DNA from: Myxococcota bacterium
GTDB lineage: Bacteria; Myxococcota_A; Polyangia; Polyangiales; Polyangiaceae
Reading direction: 5' to 3'
Assembly (NCBI GenBank): GCA_963169915.1
Contig: CAUJEM010000159.1
Coordinates: 1 to 59,092, forward strand
DNA: 59,092 nucleotides
A model generated the notes under the pieces. That model was not told the origin of the DNA. It made no database searches and was given only the letters and a program-made list of their open reading frames with translations. The translations under genes were made by a program, and so were the position numbers. Shown one piece after another: positions 10,207-18,534 of this stretch (its first letter is position 1; each line of letters opens with the position of its first letter).

Positions 10207-11147
10207 GGCTCCGGCTCCGTCGGCACGTGAGCCAGCTCCTCCGCGACGCGATAAAGCGGGCGATCTTGGCTCTGGATGAAGATCCGCCCCACGTACTCTC
10301 CGATGACGCTGAGGGCGATGAGCTGGAACCCGCCCAAGATGACGACCGCGCTGAAGATGCTGGTGTAGCCCTCCAGCGTGACGGGGTAGCCGAGCAGCTT
10401 CTGGACGATCCGGTAGAGCGCGAAGCCCACGCCCGCCAGCGCGAACAGGCTGCCCGCCGCGCCGATGATGCGGAGCGGACGCACGCTGAAGCCCACCATC
10501 AAGTCGAAGGTGTGGTTGACGAGCCGCGCGAGGTTGTACTTCGTCACCCCGGAGTGACGCTCGTCGTGGGCCACGGGGACGCTGATGGAGCGCGCCCCCG
10601 CCCAGCCCGCCAGCGCGCTGAAGAACTTCCGCTTCTCCGGCAGCCGCGCGATGTAGCGCGCCACCTCCCCGTCGATCACACGGAAGGTGGTGACGTCCGG
10701 GGGCAGCGCGATGCCGAGGAGGTGGCGCATCACCCAGACGAGCAGCCGCGAGGCCACGACCCGATGCCAAGGATCTCGACGGTGCTGCCGGGCACCGAAG
10801 ATGATCTCATAGCCCCCGGCACGCTCCGCCAGCAGCTTGGGCAGCTCCTCCGGGGGGTTCTGCAGATCTCCATCCGTCTGAATGACCCAGCGCCCTCGGC
10901 TGGCGAGCATCCCCGCCTGCACGGCGGCCTCCTGCCCATAGTTGCGGGCGAGCCGCAGGACGCGCAGCTCCGGCACGCTCTGCAGCAGCCGCCTGAGCCG
11001 CAGCGGCGTGCTGTCGCTGCTGCCGTCGTCCACGACGATGAGCTCGAAGCGCTCACCGGTGGGGCGCAGCACGGCGCAGAGGCGCTCGATCAAGGCCTCG
11101 ACGTTGCCCTCTTCGTTGAGGACCGGCACCACCACCGACAGGTCCAT
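10203..11147 (-). CDS. GT2 polyprenyl-phosphate glycosyltransferase (ArnC/DPM/GtrB-like)
   Basis: Start is ATG 11147 (MDLSVVVPVLNEEGNV), two bases after the DegT gene; an in-frame upstream extension is a shadow. The 314 residues hold a GT-A domain with VVDDGSSDST, RNYGQEAAVQAG and TDGDLQNPPEELPKL, then QHRRDPWHR, and end in two membrane helices. This is the layout of enzymes that move a sugar from a nucleotide donor to undecaprenyl or dolichyl phosphate at the inner membrane face. It would load the sugar made by the neighbouring epimerase and aminotransferase onto the carrier. Confidence 0.92.
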   Translation of the reverse strand: MDLSVVVPVLNEEGNVEALIERLCAVLRPTGERFELIVVDDGSSDSTPLRLRRLLQSVPELRVLRLARNYGQEAAVQAGMLASRGRWVIQTDGDLQNPPEELPKLLAERAGGYEIIFGARQHRRDPWHRVVASRLLVWVMRHLLGIALPPDVTTFRVIDGEVARYIARLPEKRKFFSALAGWAGARSISVPVAHDERHSGVTKYNLARLVNHTFDLMVGFSVRPLRIIGAAGSLFALAGVGFALYRIVQKLLGYPVTLEGYTSIFSAVVILGGFQLIALSVIGEYVGRIFIQSQDRPLYRVAEELAHVPTEPEP

Positions 11148-11149
11148 CG

Positions 11150-12292
11150 TCAGCGCTCCGCGTCGCGCAGCGCCGCCCGGAGCGCCTCCACCACCACCGG
11201 CAGATCCTCCGGCGGGAGGTCCGGCCATAGCGGCAGGCTCAAGACGCGGTCACCGAAGTCCGCGGCGATGGGCAGCGCCTCTCGGCGGAGCTTCAGCTCC
11301 TCCCGATAGTAGTGCAGGGTGTGGACGCTCCGGTAGTTCACCGCGCAGCCGATCTTGCGGCTCCCCAGCTCGGCGAGCACCCGATCGCGCTGCCCGGGCG
11401 GGACCAGCACCGGGAACAGGTGGTGCGCCGAGCGCCCCTCCCAGGGGATGCAGCGGACCTCCGGGACGTCCGCCAGCAGCTCCAGGTAGCGCTGGGCCAG
11501 GGCGGCGCGGCGCGCCTGACGCTCCCACACCCGGTCGAGCTGCGGCAGCAGCAAGGCGGCCTCCACGTCGGTCATGGCGGCTTTGTACCCGAGCTCCAGC
11601 AGATCCCAGTGGACGTAGCTGCCGCCGTGGCGCGCCGCGGCGTCCTTGCTGACCCCGTGGTTGCGCAGCCCCCGGAGCCGCGCCGCGAGCTGCGCGTCGC
11701 GGACGGCGATGGCGCCACCGTCACCGCTGGTGAGGCTCTTGGTGGCGTAGAAGCTGAACGTGGTGGCGTCCCCCAGCTCCGCCACCCGCACCCCGTCACG
11801 CTCGGCCTCGACCGCGTGGGCGGCGTCCTCGATCAGCGCCAAGCCATGCCGATCGCAGAGCGCTCGCAGCGCGCGCATGTCACAGAGCTGCCCGTAGAGG
11901 TGCACCACGATGAGCGCCTTGGTGCGCGGGCCGATTCGCCGCGCGGCGTCCTCCACGTCGATGAGCCCGGTCGCCGCATCGATGTCCGCAAAGACCGGGG
12001 TCGCGCCGACGTGCAGCACGGCGTTGGACGTGGCCACGAAGGTCATGGGGGTCGTCACCACCTCGTCCCCGGGGCCGACCCCGAGGGCGCGCAGCGTGAG
12101 GATGAGCGACATGGAGCAGCTGGAGGTGCCGATCACGTGCGGCGCGCCGAGGAGCTGGGCGAAGCGCTCTTCGAAGCGCCCCACGCGCGGCCCGAGCGTC
12201 AAGAACAGCGAGCCGAGCGTCTCTTGGACGCTCGCCAGCTCCGCGGGCCCCAGCCCGTGACGAAAGAACTCCACCGGATGTAGCTCGGTCAT
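11150..12292 (-). CDS. DegT/DnrJ/EryC1/StrS-family PLP sugar aminotransferase
   Basis: The 380-residue protein has the family's features: GTSSCSMSLILTLRALG substrate loop, DEVVTTPMTFVATSNAV, EDAAHAVEA, and the PLP-binding lysine in FYATKSLTSGDGGAI near 186. It converts a keto nucleotide sugar into an amino sugar with glutamate as likely donor. Start is ATG 12292, six bases after the epimerase stop. Its place between a sugar epimerase and a GT2 supports an amino-sugar pathway similar to ArnB. Confidence 0.92.
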   Translation of the reverse strand: MTELHPVEFFRHGLGPAELASVQETLGSLFLTLGPRVGRFEERFAQLLGAPHVIGTSSCSMSLILTLRALGVGPGDEVVTTPMTFVATSNAVLHVGATPVFADIDAATGLIDVEDAARRIGPRTKALIVVHLYGQLCDMRALRALCDRHGLALIEDAAHAVEAERDGVRVAELGDATTFSFYATKSLTSGDGGAIAVRDAQLAARLRGLRNHGVSKDAAARHGGSYVHWDLLELGYKAAMTDVEAALLLPQLDRVWERQARRAALAQRYLELLADVPEVRCIPWEGRSAHHLFPVLVPPGQRDRVLAELGSRKIGCAVNYRSVHTLHYYREELKLRREALPIAADFGDRVLSLPLWPDLPPEDLPVVVEALRAALRDAER

Positions 12293-12298
12293 GACACC

Positions 12299-13336
12299 TC
12301 AGGTCAGCAAGCGACCGGCGAGGGACAGCTCCCGCCAGGCCCGCTCCACGTCGCACAGGAAGCTGTAGTGCTTGAGCGTGTAGCCGCGTCGATCTTCCGG
12401 ATCGACCCGCCCCTCGCGGAGCCCCGCGAGCACCTCCTCGATGCCGTCGTCGATGCTCCACCGCGGGACGAAGCCCAGGTGCTCGCGCAGGTGCTCGAAG
12501 CTGACGTTGTAGTCTCGCAGATCGGGATCCGACGCGGCCATGACGACCTCACAGCCGGGGACGTGGTCACGGATGCGGTACGCCAAGTTGATGATCCGCA
12601 GGTTGTTGGCGTCCGAGCCCACGTTGTAGACCTGCCCCGCGACGCGCTCGCACGGCTGCTCGAGGACGGTGGCGATGGTCTCCGCGACGTCCCGGACGTG
12701 GACGAAGGGGCGCCACTGCTTGCCGCCGCCGTCCACGGTGATCTTGCGGTAGAGGTAGGCGTTCTTGGTCATCACGTTGACCGCCACGTCGAAGCGCGTC
12801 CGCCCGGAGAGGCCGAACACGGTGGCGAAACGCAGCGCCGTGGCCGTCACGGGCGCGCTGGCCGCGACCGCGAAGAGCGAGCGCTCCCCCTCGACCTTAC
12901 AGCGAGCGTACAGGCTCACCGGGTTGAGCTCCGACGACTCCGTCAGCGCCTCCGAGGCGCCGTGCCCATACACGCTACACGAGGAGGCGAAGACGATCCT
13001 CCCGACCCCGGCCCGGGCCGCGGCGGCGTGCATGCGGCGGGCGCCCTCGAGGTTGGTCTCCAGCGTGAGCTGCGGATCGAGCTCGCACGCGGGATCGTTG
13101 GAGATCCCGGCGAGATCGACCAAGGCGTCGACGCCCTCGAAGACCTCCTCACCCGCCGTGCGGACGTCCGCGCGGACCAAGTGCAGGCGGTCACCGTAGA
13201 GCGCCTGCGCCCCGCTCAAGGTCTGCTCTCCGAAAAAGAAGCGGTCCAGCGCCGAGACGTGGTGTCCACGCCCCAGCAAGTGCGGGACGAGCGTGGACCC
13301 GATGTAGCCGCCGCCGCCGGTGACCAAGACGTGCAT
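12299..13336 (-). CDS. NAD-dependent sugar epimerase/dehydratase (extended SDR)
   Basis: The 345-residue protein starts at ATG 13336 with the Rossmann motif VLVTGGGGYIGSTLV. The catalytic region has SSCSVYGHG and the YxxxK pair in LYARCKVEGE. Later come RPFVHVRDVAETI and GQVYNVGSDANN, typical of nucleotide-sugar epimerases, decarboxylases and dehydratases. It is the first gene of the seven-gene cluster and probably supplies the keto or epimerised sugar for the aminotransferase. The exact reaction cannot be set from motifs. A longer in-frame extension upstream belongs to the antisense/shadow of ptsI. Confidence 0.9.
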   Translation of the reverse strand: MHVLVTGGGGYIGSTLVPHLLGRGHHVSALDRFFFGEQTLSGAQALYGDRLHLVRADVRTAGEEVFEGVDALVDLAGISNDPACELDPQLTLETNLEGARRMHAAAARAGVGRIVFASSCSVYGHGASEALTESSELNPVSLYARCKVEGERSLFAVAASAPVTATALRFATVFGLSGRTRFDVAVNVMTKNAYLYRKITVDGGGKQWRPFVHVRDVAETIATVLEQPCERVAGQVYNVGSDANNLRIINLAYRIRDHVPGCEVVMAASDPDLRDYNVSFEHLREHLGFVPRWSIDDGIEEVLAGLREGRVDPEDRRGYTLKHYSFLCDVERAWRELSLAGRLLT

Positions 13337-13383
13337 GGCCGCGCCCCATACCAGAGCGGCCTGGCGCCGGCCACGGGAGCCGC

Positions 13384-15126
13384 TCAGGAAATGGGGCCGA
13401 GCCGCGCGCGAGCGACCCGGTGGGCCTGCTCGGCGGAGCCGAGCTCGGACAGCTCCGCGACGAGCGGCGCCAGCGTCGCGAGGGTGAGCCCGGAGAGGGC
13501 CGCGCGCACTCGCTCGAGGGCACCCAGCTCGACGGAGAGCGCTCGGACGCCCAGGCCGACGAGCAGCGCGGCGCCGAGCGGATCGCTCGCCATGGCGCCG
13601 CACACCGACACCGGCAGCCCGCGCGGGCGCGCGGCGTCGACCACGGCGCGGACGAGCTTCAGCAGCGCGGGGGAGTAGTGCGAGCCGAGCGCGGCCAGCT
13701 CCGGGCAGCCGCGATCCGCCGCGTAGAGGTACTGGAGCAAGTCGTTGGTCCCCACGCTGAAGAAATCCACGTCCTCGGTGAAGGCGCGCGCCAGCAGGGC
13801 CACGGCCGGCACCTCCACCATCACGCCCACGGGGGGGAGCGGCGCGGGCGCCATGCCCTCCTGCTGCAGCTCCGCCTGGAGCTCCGACAGGTGGCGCCGC
13901 ACCGCGCGCACCTCCTCCACGCTCGTCACCATGGGGAGCAAGAGCCTCAGGTGGCCCTCGGACGCCGCGCGGAGGGCGGCGCGGAGCTGGGGGCGGAGCA
14001 GCTCTGGGCGCCTCAGGGCCAAGCGCAGCCCGCGCAGCCCGAGCGCGGGGTTCTGCGCGGTCGAGGAGCCCCCGAGCCACGGCAGCTCGTCCCCACCGAG
14101 GTCGAAGGTGCGGAGCGTGACGGGCAGCGGCGCCCACTGACGCAGGAGCCTCGCGTAGGTCGCGTGCTGCTCGGGCTCTGCCGGGGGGCTCGTCCGCCGT
14201 AAGGCGAGCAGCTCCGTCCGCGCCAAGCCCACGCCCTGCGCGCCCCGCGGGCGCGCGTCGAGCGCCTCCGCCGCCCCGAGGTCCAGGTTCGCCAGCAGCG
14301 CCACCTCCACGCCGCACGCGGTGGTCGCCCCCAGCGCTCCCCCTGCGGTAGTGGCGGCGGGGACCGCGGCGCCGCGCTGCTCGGCGGCGCGCTCGACCTC
14401 CTGCTGCTCCGCAAGGCTCGGGCACCGCACCACTTGCCCTCGGTCTCCGTCCACGAGCAGCAGCTCCCCGTCCCGCGCCAGCCGCGGGACCTCCTGCACC
14501 CCGACCACCGCGGGGAGGCCGAGCGCGCGTGCGATGATGGAGGTGTGGCTCGTGGGCGTCCCCGCGCGAGTCACCAGCGCCAGCACCTCACCCGGACGGA
14601 AGCGCACGAGCGCTGCCGGTGAGAGCTCCCCCGCCACCAGCACGACGGGGCCACCGTCGCTAGCCCGCGGCGCCGGCCAGACCTCGCCCTGGAGCGCCGC
14701 CTGGAGCCGCTCGGCGAGCAGCTCCAGCTCGTCTCCCCGCTCGCCGAAATAAGCGTCCCCTGAGCCTCGGAGGCGCTCGGCGAAGCGCGCGACGACGACC
14801 TCGAGCGCCCACTCGACCGCGCGCTGCTCCCCCTCGATCTCACGCGCGACCTCCTCGCGCAGGAGCGGGTCTTGGAGCATCAGCCGGTAGACGCTCTTGA
14901 AGGTGGACGCCGCCTCTCCTGCCTCCGCCTCGAGCTCTCGGGCCGCCACCTCCACCGCGGCGTCGAAGCGCCTCAGCTCCTCCGCGCCGTCCCCGCTGCG
15001 CCTCAGCCAGCGGCGGGGGACGATCGCTCGCCGGGAGCTGAGCACCAGCGCGGGCCCGACGGCGACCCCCGGGCTCCCGGGCAGGCCACCGAAGACCTCT
15101 CGGCCGCGCTCAGTCGAGCTCTCCAA
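13384..15126 (-). CDS. ptsI: Phosphoenolpyruvate-protein phosphotransferase (PTS enzyme I)
   Basis: The 580-residue protein takes phosphate from PEP and passes it to HPr. The active histidine is His194 in GTPTSHTSIIARALGLPA; the C-terminal PEP-binding barrel shows FFSVGTNDLLQYLYAADRG and the Cys in VSVCGAMASDP, where family members usually have CGE(M/L)AGD. No N-terminal GAF domain is present, so it is PtsI-like in length and not PtsP-like. The start appears to be TTG 15126, overlapping HPr by 17 nt, with GAGGAGG just upstream. It closes the rpoN-PTS operon; no sugar permease is nearby, which points to a regulatory PTS. Confidence 0.93.
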   Translation of the reverse strand: MESSTERGREVFGGLPGSPGVAVGPALVLSSRRAIVPRRWLRRSGDGAEELRRFDAAVEVAARELEAEAGEAASTFKSVYRLMLQDPLLREEVAREIEGEQRAVEWALEVVVARFAERLRGSGDAYFGERGDELELLAERLQAALQGEVWPAPRASDGGPVVLVAGELSPAALVRFRPGEVLALVTRAGTPTSHTSIIARALGLPAVVGVQEVPRLARDGELLLVDGDRGQVVRCPSLAEQQEVERAAEQRGAAVPAATTAGGALGATTACGVEVALLANLDLGAAEALDARPRGAQGVGLARTELLALRRTSPPAEPEQHATYARLLRQWAPLPVTLRTFDLGGDELPWLGGSSTAQNPALGLRGLRLALRRPELLRPQLRAALRAASEGHLRLLLPMVTSVEEVRAVRRHLSELQAELQQEGMAPAPLPPVGVMVEVPAVALLARAFTEDVDFFSVGTNDLLQYLYAADRGCPELAALGSHYSPALLKLVRAVVDAARPRGLPVSVCGAMASDPLGAALLVGLGVRALSVELGALERVRAALSGLTLATLAPLVAELSELGSAEQAHRVARARLGPIS

Positions 15127-15385
15127 AGCCCTCCTCGATGAGCGCGCCGAGCTCGGTCACCGCGGCCTCGGCCTCCGGCCCGCGCGCGCAGATCTCGACC
15201 TGGGTGCCTGGGCCGCAGCAGAGCAGCAAGACGCCCATCACGCTCTTGGCGTTGGCCTCTTGCTCTTGACGTCGCACGCTGATGTCGCACCCGAAGCGCG
15301 AGGCGAGCTGGACCAGCCGAGTGGCGGCGCGCGCGTGTAGGCCGCGGCGATTGACGATGGTGAAGCTCGCGCAGAAGCGGCTCAC
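15110..15385 (-). CDS. HPr-family phosphocarrier protein
   Basis: The 91-residue protein starts at GTG 15385, overlapping the rapZ stop by 4 nt. Family features are NRRGLHARAATRLVQLA with active His17, and ANAKSVMGVLLL with Ser48, the site for HPr kinase. The usual HARPA is HARAA here, so the conserved proline is missing. It relays phosphate from enzyme I to EIIA-Ntr and can be switched by HprK on Ser48. All four partners are encoded in the same operon. Confidence 0.93.
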   Translation of the reverse strand: MSRFCASFTIVNRRGLHARAATRLVQLASRFGCDISVRRQEQEANAKSVMGVLLLCCGPGTQVEICARGPEAEAAVTELGALIEEGFGELD

Positions 15386-16347
15386 CGCTGCCCCTCGCCC
15401 GAAGGTGGGGGCGGCGGCGTCCCGACGTCGCTGATGCGCCCGTCCGCCCCAGCGCGCTCCACGTCCCGGTGCAGCAGCTCGAGCGAAGCGCCCTCCAGGT
15501 CGCCCACGGCCGCGTGCAGGCGCTCCGCGATCACGACCGAGCGGTGACGGCCGCCGGTGCAGCCGACCCCGACCGTCAGGTAGCTCTTGCCCTCGGCTTG
15601 GAAGCGCGGCAGCAAAAACCGCAGCAGCTCCGTGGTCAGCGCGAGAAACCGCTGCGCGTCGTCGAGCGCGAGCACGTAGTCGCGGACGAGGTGGTGAGTC
15701 CCGGGCAGATCGGAGAGGCTCGGGACGAAGTAGGGGTTGGCGAGGAAGCGCACGTCGAGCAGCATGTCCGCGTCCACGGGCGCGCCGTACTTGAAGCCGA
15801 AGGAGACGATGCGGACCCTCAAGCTGGGCGCCGGCAGCGGCGAGCTGGTGAACCGCTTGATGACGCGCCGCCGCAGCTCGTGCACCGAGAGCGCGGTGGT
15901 GTCGATGATGAGCGAGGCGCGCGCCCGCAAGCTGGCGAGCCGCTCGCGCTCGATGCGGACCCCATCCAGCACCGCCAGCGCGGCGCCCTCCCCGCCCGGG
16001 ACCACGGCCGTGCTGAGCGGGTGCGGGCGGCGCGTGCTGCTGAAGCGCCGCAGCAGGGCTTGGTCGCTGGCATCCAAGAACACGATGGCCAGCTCGACGT
16101 GGCCCTCCTCCGTCAGATCGTCCACGACCGCGACGGCCTCGTCGAAGAAGCCCTGGACGCGGACGTCGATGCCGAAGGCCACCCGGCGCACGCCGCCCTC
16201 CGCGCACGCGTCCAGCGTCGCCCGGAGGACCGGCGGGGGGAGGTTGTCGATGCAGTAAAAGCCGAGGTCTTCCAGGGCGTGCAGCGCCGTGGACTTCCCG
16301 GCCCCCGACAGGCCCGTCACCAGCACCGCCAGCTCCAGCGTCGCCAT
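15382..16347 (-). CDS. rapZ: RNase adapter / nucleotide-binding protein RapZ
   Basis: The 321-residue protein opens with a P-loop GLSGAGKS (residues 14-21) and then FYCIDNLPP, and ends with VGVGCTGGRHRSVVIAERL, all RapZ/YvcJ signatures. In enterobacteria RapZ guides RNase E to small RNAs that control glucosamine-6-phosphate synthase; in other bacteria the role is less clear. The start codon shares a base with the hprK stop (TGATG-type overlap). Linkage to ptsN, HPr and rpoN is a deeply conserved gene order. Confidence 0.95.
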   Translation of the reverse strand: MATLELAVLVTGLSGAGKSTALHALEDLGFYCIDNLPPPVLRATLDACAEGGVRRVAFGIDVRVQGFFDEAVAVVDDLTEEGHVELAIVFLDASDQALLRRFSSTRRPHPLSTAVVPGGEGAALAVLDGVRIERERLASLRARASLIIDTTALSVHELRRRVIKRFTSSPLPAPSLRVRIVSFGFKYGAPVDADMLLDVRFLANPYFVPSLSDLPGTHHLVRDYVLALDDAQRFLALTTELLRFLLPRFQAEGKSYLTVGVGCTGGRHRSVVIAERLHAAVGDLEGASLELLHRDVERAGADGRISDVGTPPPPPSGEGQR

Positions 16348-17333
16348 CAGCCCAGCTCCTCGCGCGAGGGCGCCTCACCGAGCGACGCCGCCTCCACCCG
16401 CCGCACGAAGTCCTCCACGGGGTTGCGTCCGGCCTGCCGCAGCAGCTCGCTGCGCGCGGCGATCTCGATGATGCGGCTCATGTTGCGACCGGGACGCACC
16501 GGCAAGGTCACCCGCCGCACGGGGACACCCAAGATGGAGCAGGCCTCCACGTCCAGGCCGAGGCGCTCGTACTCCGCCTCCGCTCGCCACAGCTCCAGGG
16601 CCACCACCAGCTCGATGCGGATGCGCGCCCTCACCGCGGTGACCCCGTACAAGTCCATCACGTTGAGCACGCCGAGGCCCCGCACCTCGAGGTGGTGGCG
16701 CAGCAGCTCCGCGGCCTGGCCGTACACCGCGCCCGGGGGGCGGTAGTCGGCCTCCACCACGTCGTCCGCCACCAGCCGGTGCCCACGCATCACCAGCTCC
16801 AGCGCCGCCTCGCTCTTGCCGATCCCGCTCTTGCCCGACAAGAGCACCCCTACCCCGTACACGTCCACGAGCACTCCGTGCAGGCGAGCGCGCGGGGCGA
16901 GGCGCTCGTCCAAGACCGCGTGCAGCGCCGTGATCGTGGCGGAGGACCGCGCAGGCGCCCCGACCACGGGGGTCGCCGTCCGGTCGGCCTCCTCCAGGAA
17001 CGCGGGCGGCGGCGTGGCCCCGCGCGTGATGACGACGCAGGACAGCCCGAGCGAGAACAGGTGCCGAGCCGCGCGCTGCTGCGCCTCCGGGGAGAGGCTC
17101 TCGGCGTAGCTGAGCTCCGTCTCCCCGAGCACCTGCAGGCGCGTCGGTGAGACCCCCTGGAGGTGCCCCACCATCGCGAGCCCAGACTTCTGGACCCGGG
17201 GGTGAGTGATGAGGCGCTGGAGGCCACCGCGCCCGGCGAGCACCCGGAGCGGCACCCCGAGGAGCGGGTCCTCGAGGAGCTGGGCCACGCTGACGCTCGG
17301 CGGCGGGACGCGGGGGGACTCCTGGTCGCTCAT
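16347..17333 (-). CDS. hprK: HPr kinase/phosphorylase
   Basis: From ATG 17333 the protein has 328 residues. The N-terminal DRTGG-like domain ends near 145; the catalytic domain has His152 in LHGVLVDVYG, Walker A GKSGIGKS (167-174), and the signature VRGLGVLNVMDLYGV. It phosphorylates or dephosphorylates the regulatory serine of HPr in response to energy state. Its presence with a Ser48-bearing HPr indicates a working Ser switch in this Gram-negative regulatory PTS. A longer upstream frame overlaps ptsN and is rejected. Confidence 0.95.
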   Translation of the reverse strand: MSDQESPRVPPPSVSVAQLLEDPLLGVPLRVLAGRGGLQRLITHPRVQKSGLAMVGHLQGVSPTRLQVLGETELSYAESLSPEAQQRAARHLFSLGLSCVVITRGATPPPAFLEEADRTATPVVGAPARSSATITALHAVLDERLAPRARLHGVLVDVYGVGVLLSGKSGIGKSEAALELVMRGHRLVADDVVEADYRPPGAVYGQAAELLRHHLEVRGLGVLNVMDLYGVTAVRARIRIELVVALELWRAEAEYERLGLDVEACSILGVPVRRVTLPVRPGRNMSRIIEIAARSELLRQAGRNPVEDFVRRVEAASLGEAPSREELG

Positions 17334-17350
17334 CGGCGCACCCTCGAGCC

Positions 17351-17818
17351 TTAGCCGAGACCGGCGTCGTCCGCGAGGACCGAGGCGTAGGCCTCCTCCG
17401 CGGTCTCGGCCTCGATGAGCCGCCGTCGCAGATCTGCGCTGCGGAGCAGGCGGGAAATCCGCGCCAAGGCGCGCAGGTGCTCCCCCGTGGCGTTGCGGGG
17501 CCCCACCAGCCCGAACAGCACCTGGACGGGCCGGCCATCGAGGGCGCCGAAGGAGACCCCCCGGCGCACGACGAGCAGCGCCGCGGTCTGGTGCGTCACC
17601 GCCTCGAGCCCTGCGTGGGGGATCGCGACCCCCTCTCCGAGCCCCGTGCTCTGGACCGACTCTCGCTCGAGCAGCTGACGGGCCAGCGCCTCCGCGCCGA
17701 GCCCATGGCTGGGCGCGAGCAGCTCGGCGAGCGCCTCGAGCGCGCTCGCCTTGTCCGTCGCCCGACCCGTGCCGTCGATGTAGACGCGTTCCCGCTCGAG
17801 GACCTCGGTGATTCGCAT
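17351..17818 (-). CDS. ptsN: PTS IIA-Ntr-type regulatory protein
   Basis: The 155-residue EIIA of the fructose/Ntr type carries the phosphorylatable His68 in GVAIPHAG, followed by LLVVRRGVSFGALDG and VLFGLVGPRNATGEHLRAL. Start is ATG 17818 directly after a GTG. It accepts phosphate from HPr and in other bacteria controls potassium uptake, stress responses or kinases by protein contacts. No IIB or IIC domain is present nearby. It lies between hpf and hprK in the rpoN operon. Confidence 0.92.
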   Translation of the reverse strand: MRITEVLERERVYIDGTGRATDKASALEALAELLAPSHGLGAEALARQLLERESVQSTGLGEGVAIPHAGLEAVTHQTAALLVVRRGVSFGALDGRPVQVLFGLVGPRNATGEHLRALARISRLLRSADLRRRLIEAETAEEAYASVLADDAGLG

Positions 17819-17854
17819 CACGCCTCTGCACGTCTCAGGGGGCGCTGCCCGCTC

Positions 17855-18328
17855 TCAGCCCTTCGTGGAGGACGGCTTGCCCGCGGCCTTCTTGGGCGTG
17901 GCCGCCTGCTTCGTGGCCGCCTTCTTCGCGGTGGCGGTCTTCTTCGCGACCGCCTTCTTGGGCGTGGCCGTCTTCTTCAGGGCCGCCTTCTTCGCGGTGG
18001 TGGTCTCCGCGCTCGGCGCGATGCGCGCCGCCGCACGCCGCTCCTTCGCCTGGGTCGTGCCCTTGCTGACGCGGACCTGGCGCTCGAGCTTGTCGACCAC
18101 CATGTCGATGGAGGCGTACAAGCGCTCCGAGGTCTCGCTCGCCTCGAGCCGCTCTCCGCCGCTGGCGATGCGCACCTCGGCCGTGTGCCGGAGCTTGTCG
18201 AGCGACAAGGTGACCTTCGCCGTCATGGGCTGGCGCAAGAACTTCTGGATCCTCCCGACCTTCCGCTCGACGTACTTCTTGATGGCCTCACTCGGCTCGA
18301 GATGGCGAAACGTGATGTTGATGTTCAT
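17855..18328 (-). CDS. hpf: Ribosome hibernation promoting factor with Lys/Ala-rich tail
   Basis: The first 95 residues form the HPF/RaiA domain (MNINITFRHLEPSEAIKKYVERK, then AKVTLSLDKLRHTAEV and DMVVDKLERQV), which binds the 30S decoding region in resting cells. Residues 110-157 are a low-complexity tail of KKA, KKT and PKKA units, like the C-terminus of histone H1, and do not match the dimerisation domain of long HPFs. The gene follows rpoN, as in many proteobacteria. It has an unusually strong Shine-Dalgarno sequence. The basic tail could bind rRNA or DNA; that is inference. Confidence 0.92.
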   Translation of the reverse strand: MNINITFRHLEPSEAIKKYVERKVGRIQKFLRQPMTAKVTLSLDKLRHTAEVRIASGGERLEASETSERLYASIDMVVDKLERQVRVSKGTTQAKERRAAARIAPSAETTTAKKAALKKTATPKKAVAKKTATAKKAATKQAATPKKAAGKPSSTKG

Positions 18329-18334
18329 CCATGG

Positions 18335-18342
18335 ACCTCCTT
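18335..18342 (-). promoter_or_regulatory. Strong ribosome binding site of hpf
   Basis: AAGGAGGT on the minus strand is a full match to the anti-Shine-Dalgarno core, 6 nt before the hpf ATG. It fixes the start at 18328 and is far stronger than those of neighbouring genes, suggesting high translation. Confidence 0.75.
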
Positions 18343-18420
18343 GTCAGAGCGGCACCGTGAGGCTCGTCAGCTGGAACGGCTCCGCTGCGAGCGTCGAGAC
18401 GAAACCCCCGCGTTCGTGAG

Positions 18421-18447
18421 CCGGCCAGCGCGGGCGGCGCTGGCTGG
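18421..18447 (-). other. Stem-loop between rpoN and hpf
   Basis: CCGGCCAGCG and CGCTGGCTGG pair over 10 bp with one G-U, around a 7-nt loop, inside the 206-nt rpoN-hpf gap. No U-tract follows on the minus strand. It may attenuate or stabilise the transcript, or separate rpoN from hpf expression. Confidence 0.4.
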
Positions 18448-18534
18448 CGGGCGACGGGGGGCTCGTGGTCAGTCCCACTGCCGCGAGCCTAGCCTGCCGC
18501 GGCCGGCTTGACCATGCGCTCCGAGGGGCCGGCG

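Noticed and set aside
12299..14425. 708-codon extended frame for the sugar epimerase
   Set aside because: The upstream part is a shadow of ptsI; the Rossmann motif starts right after ATG 13336.
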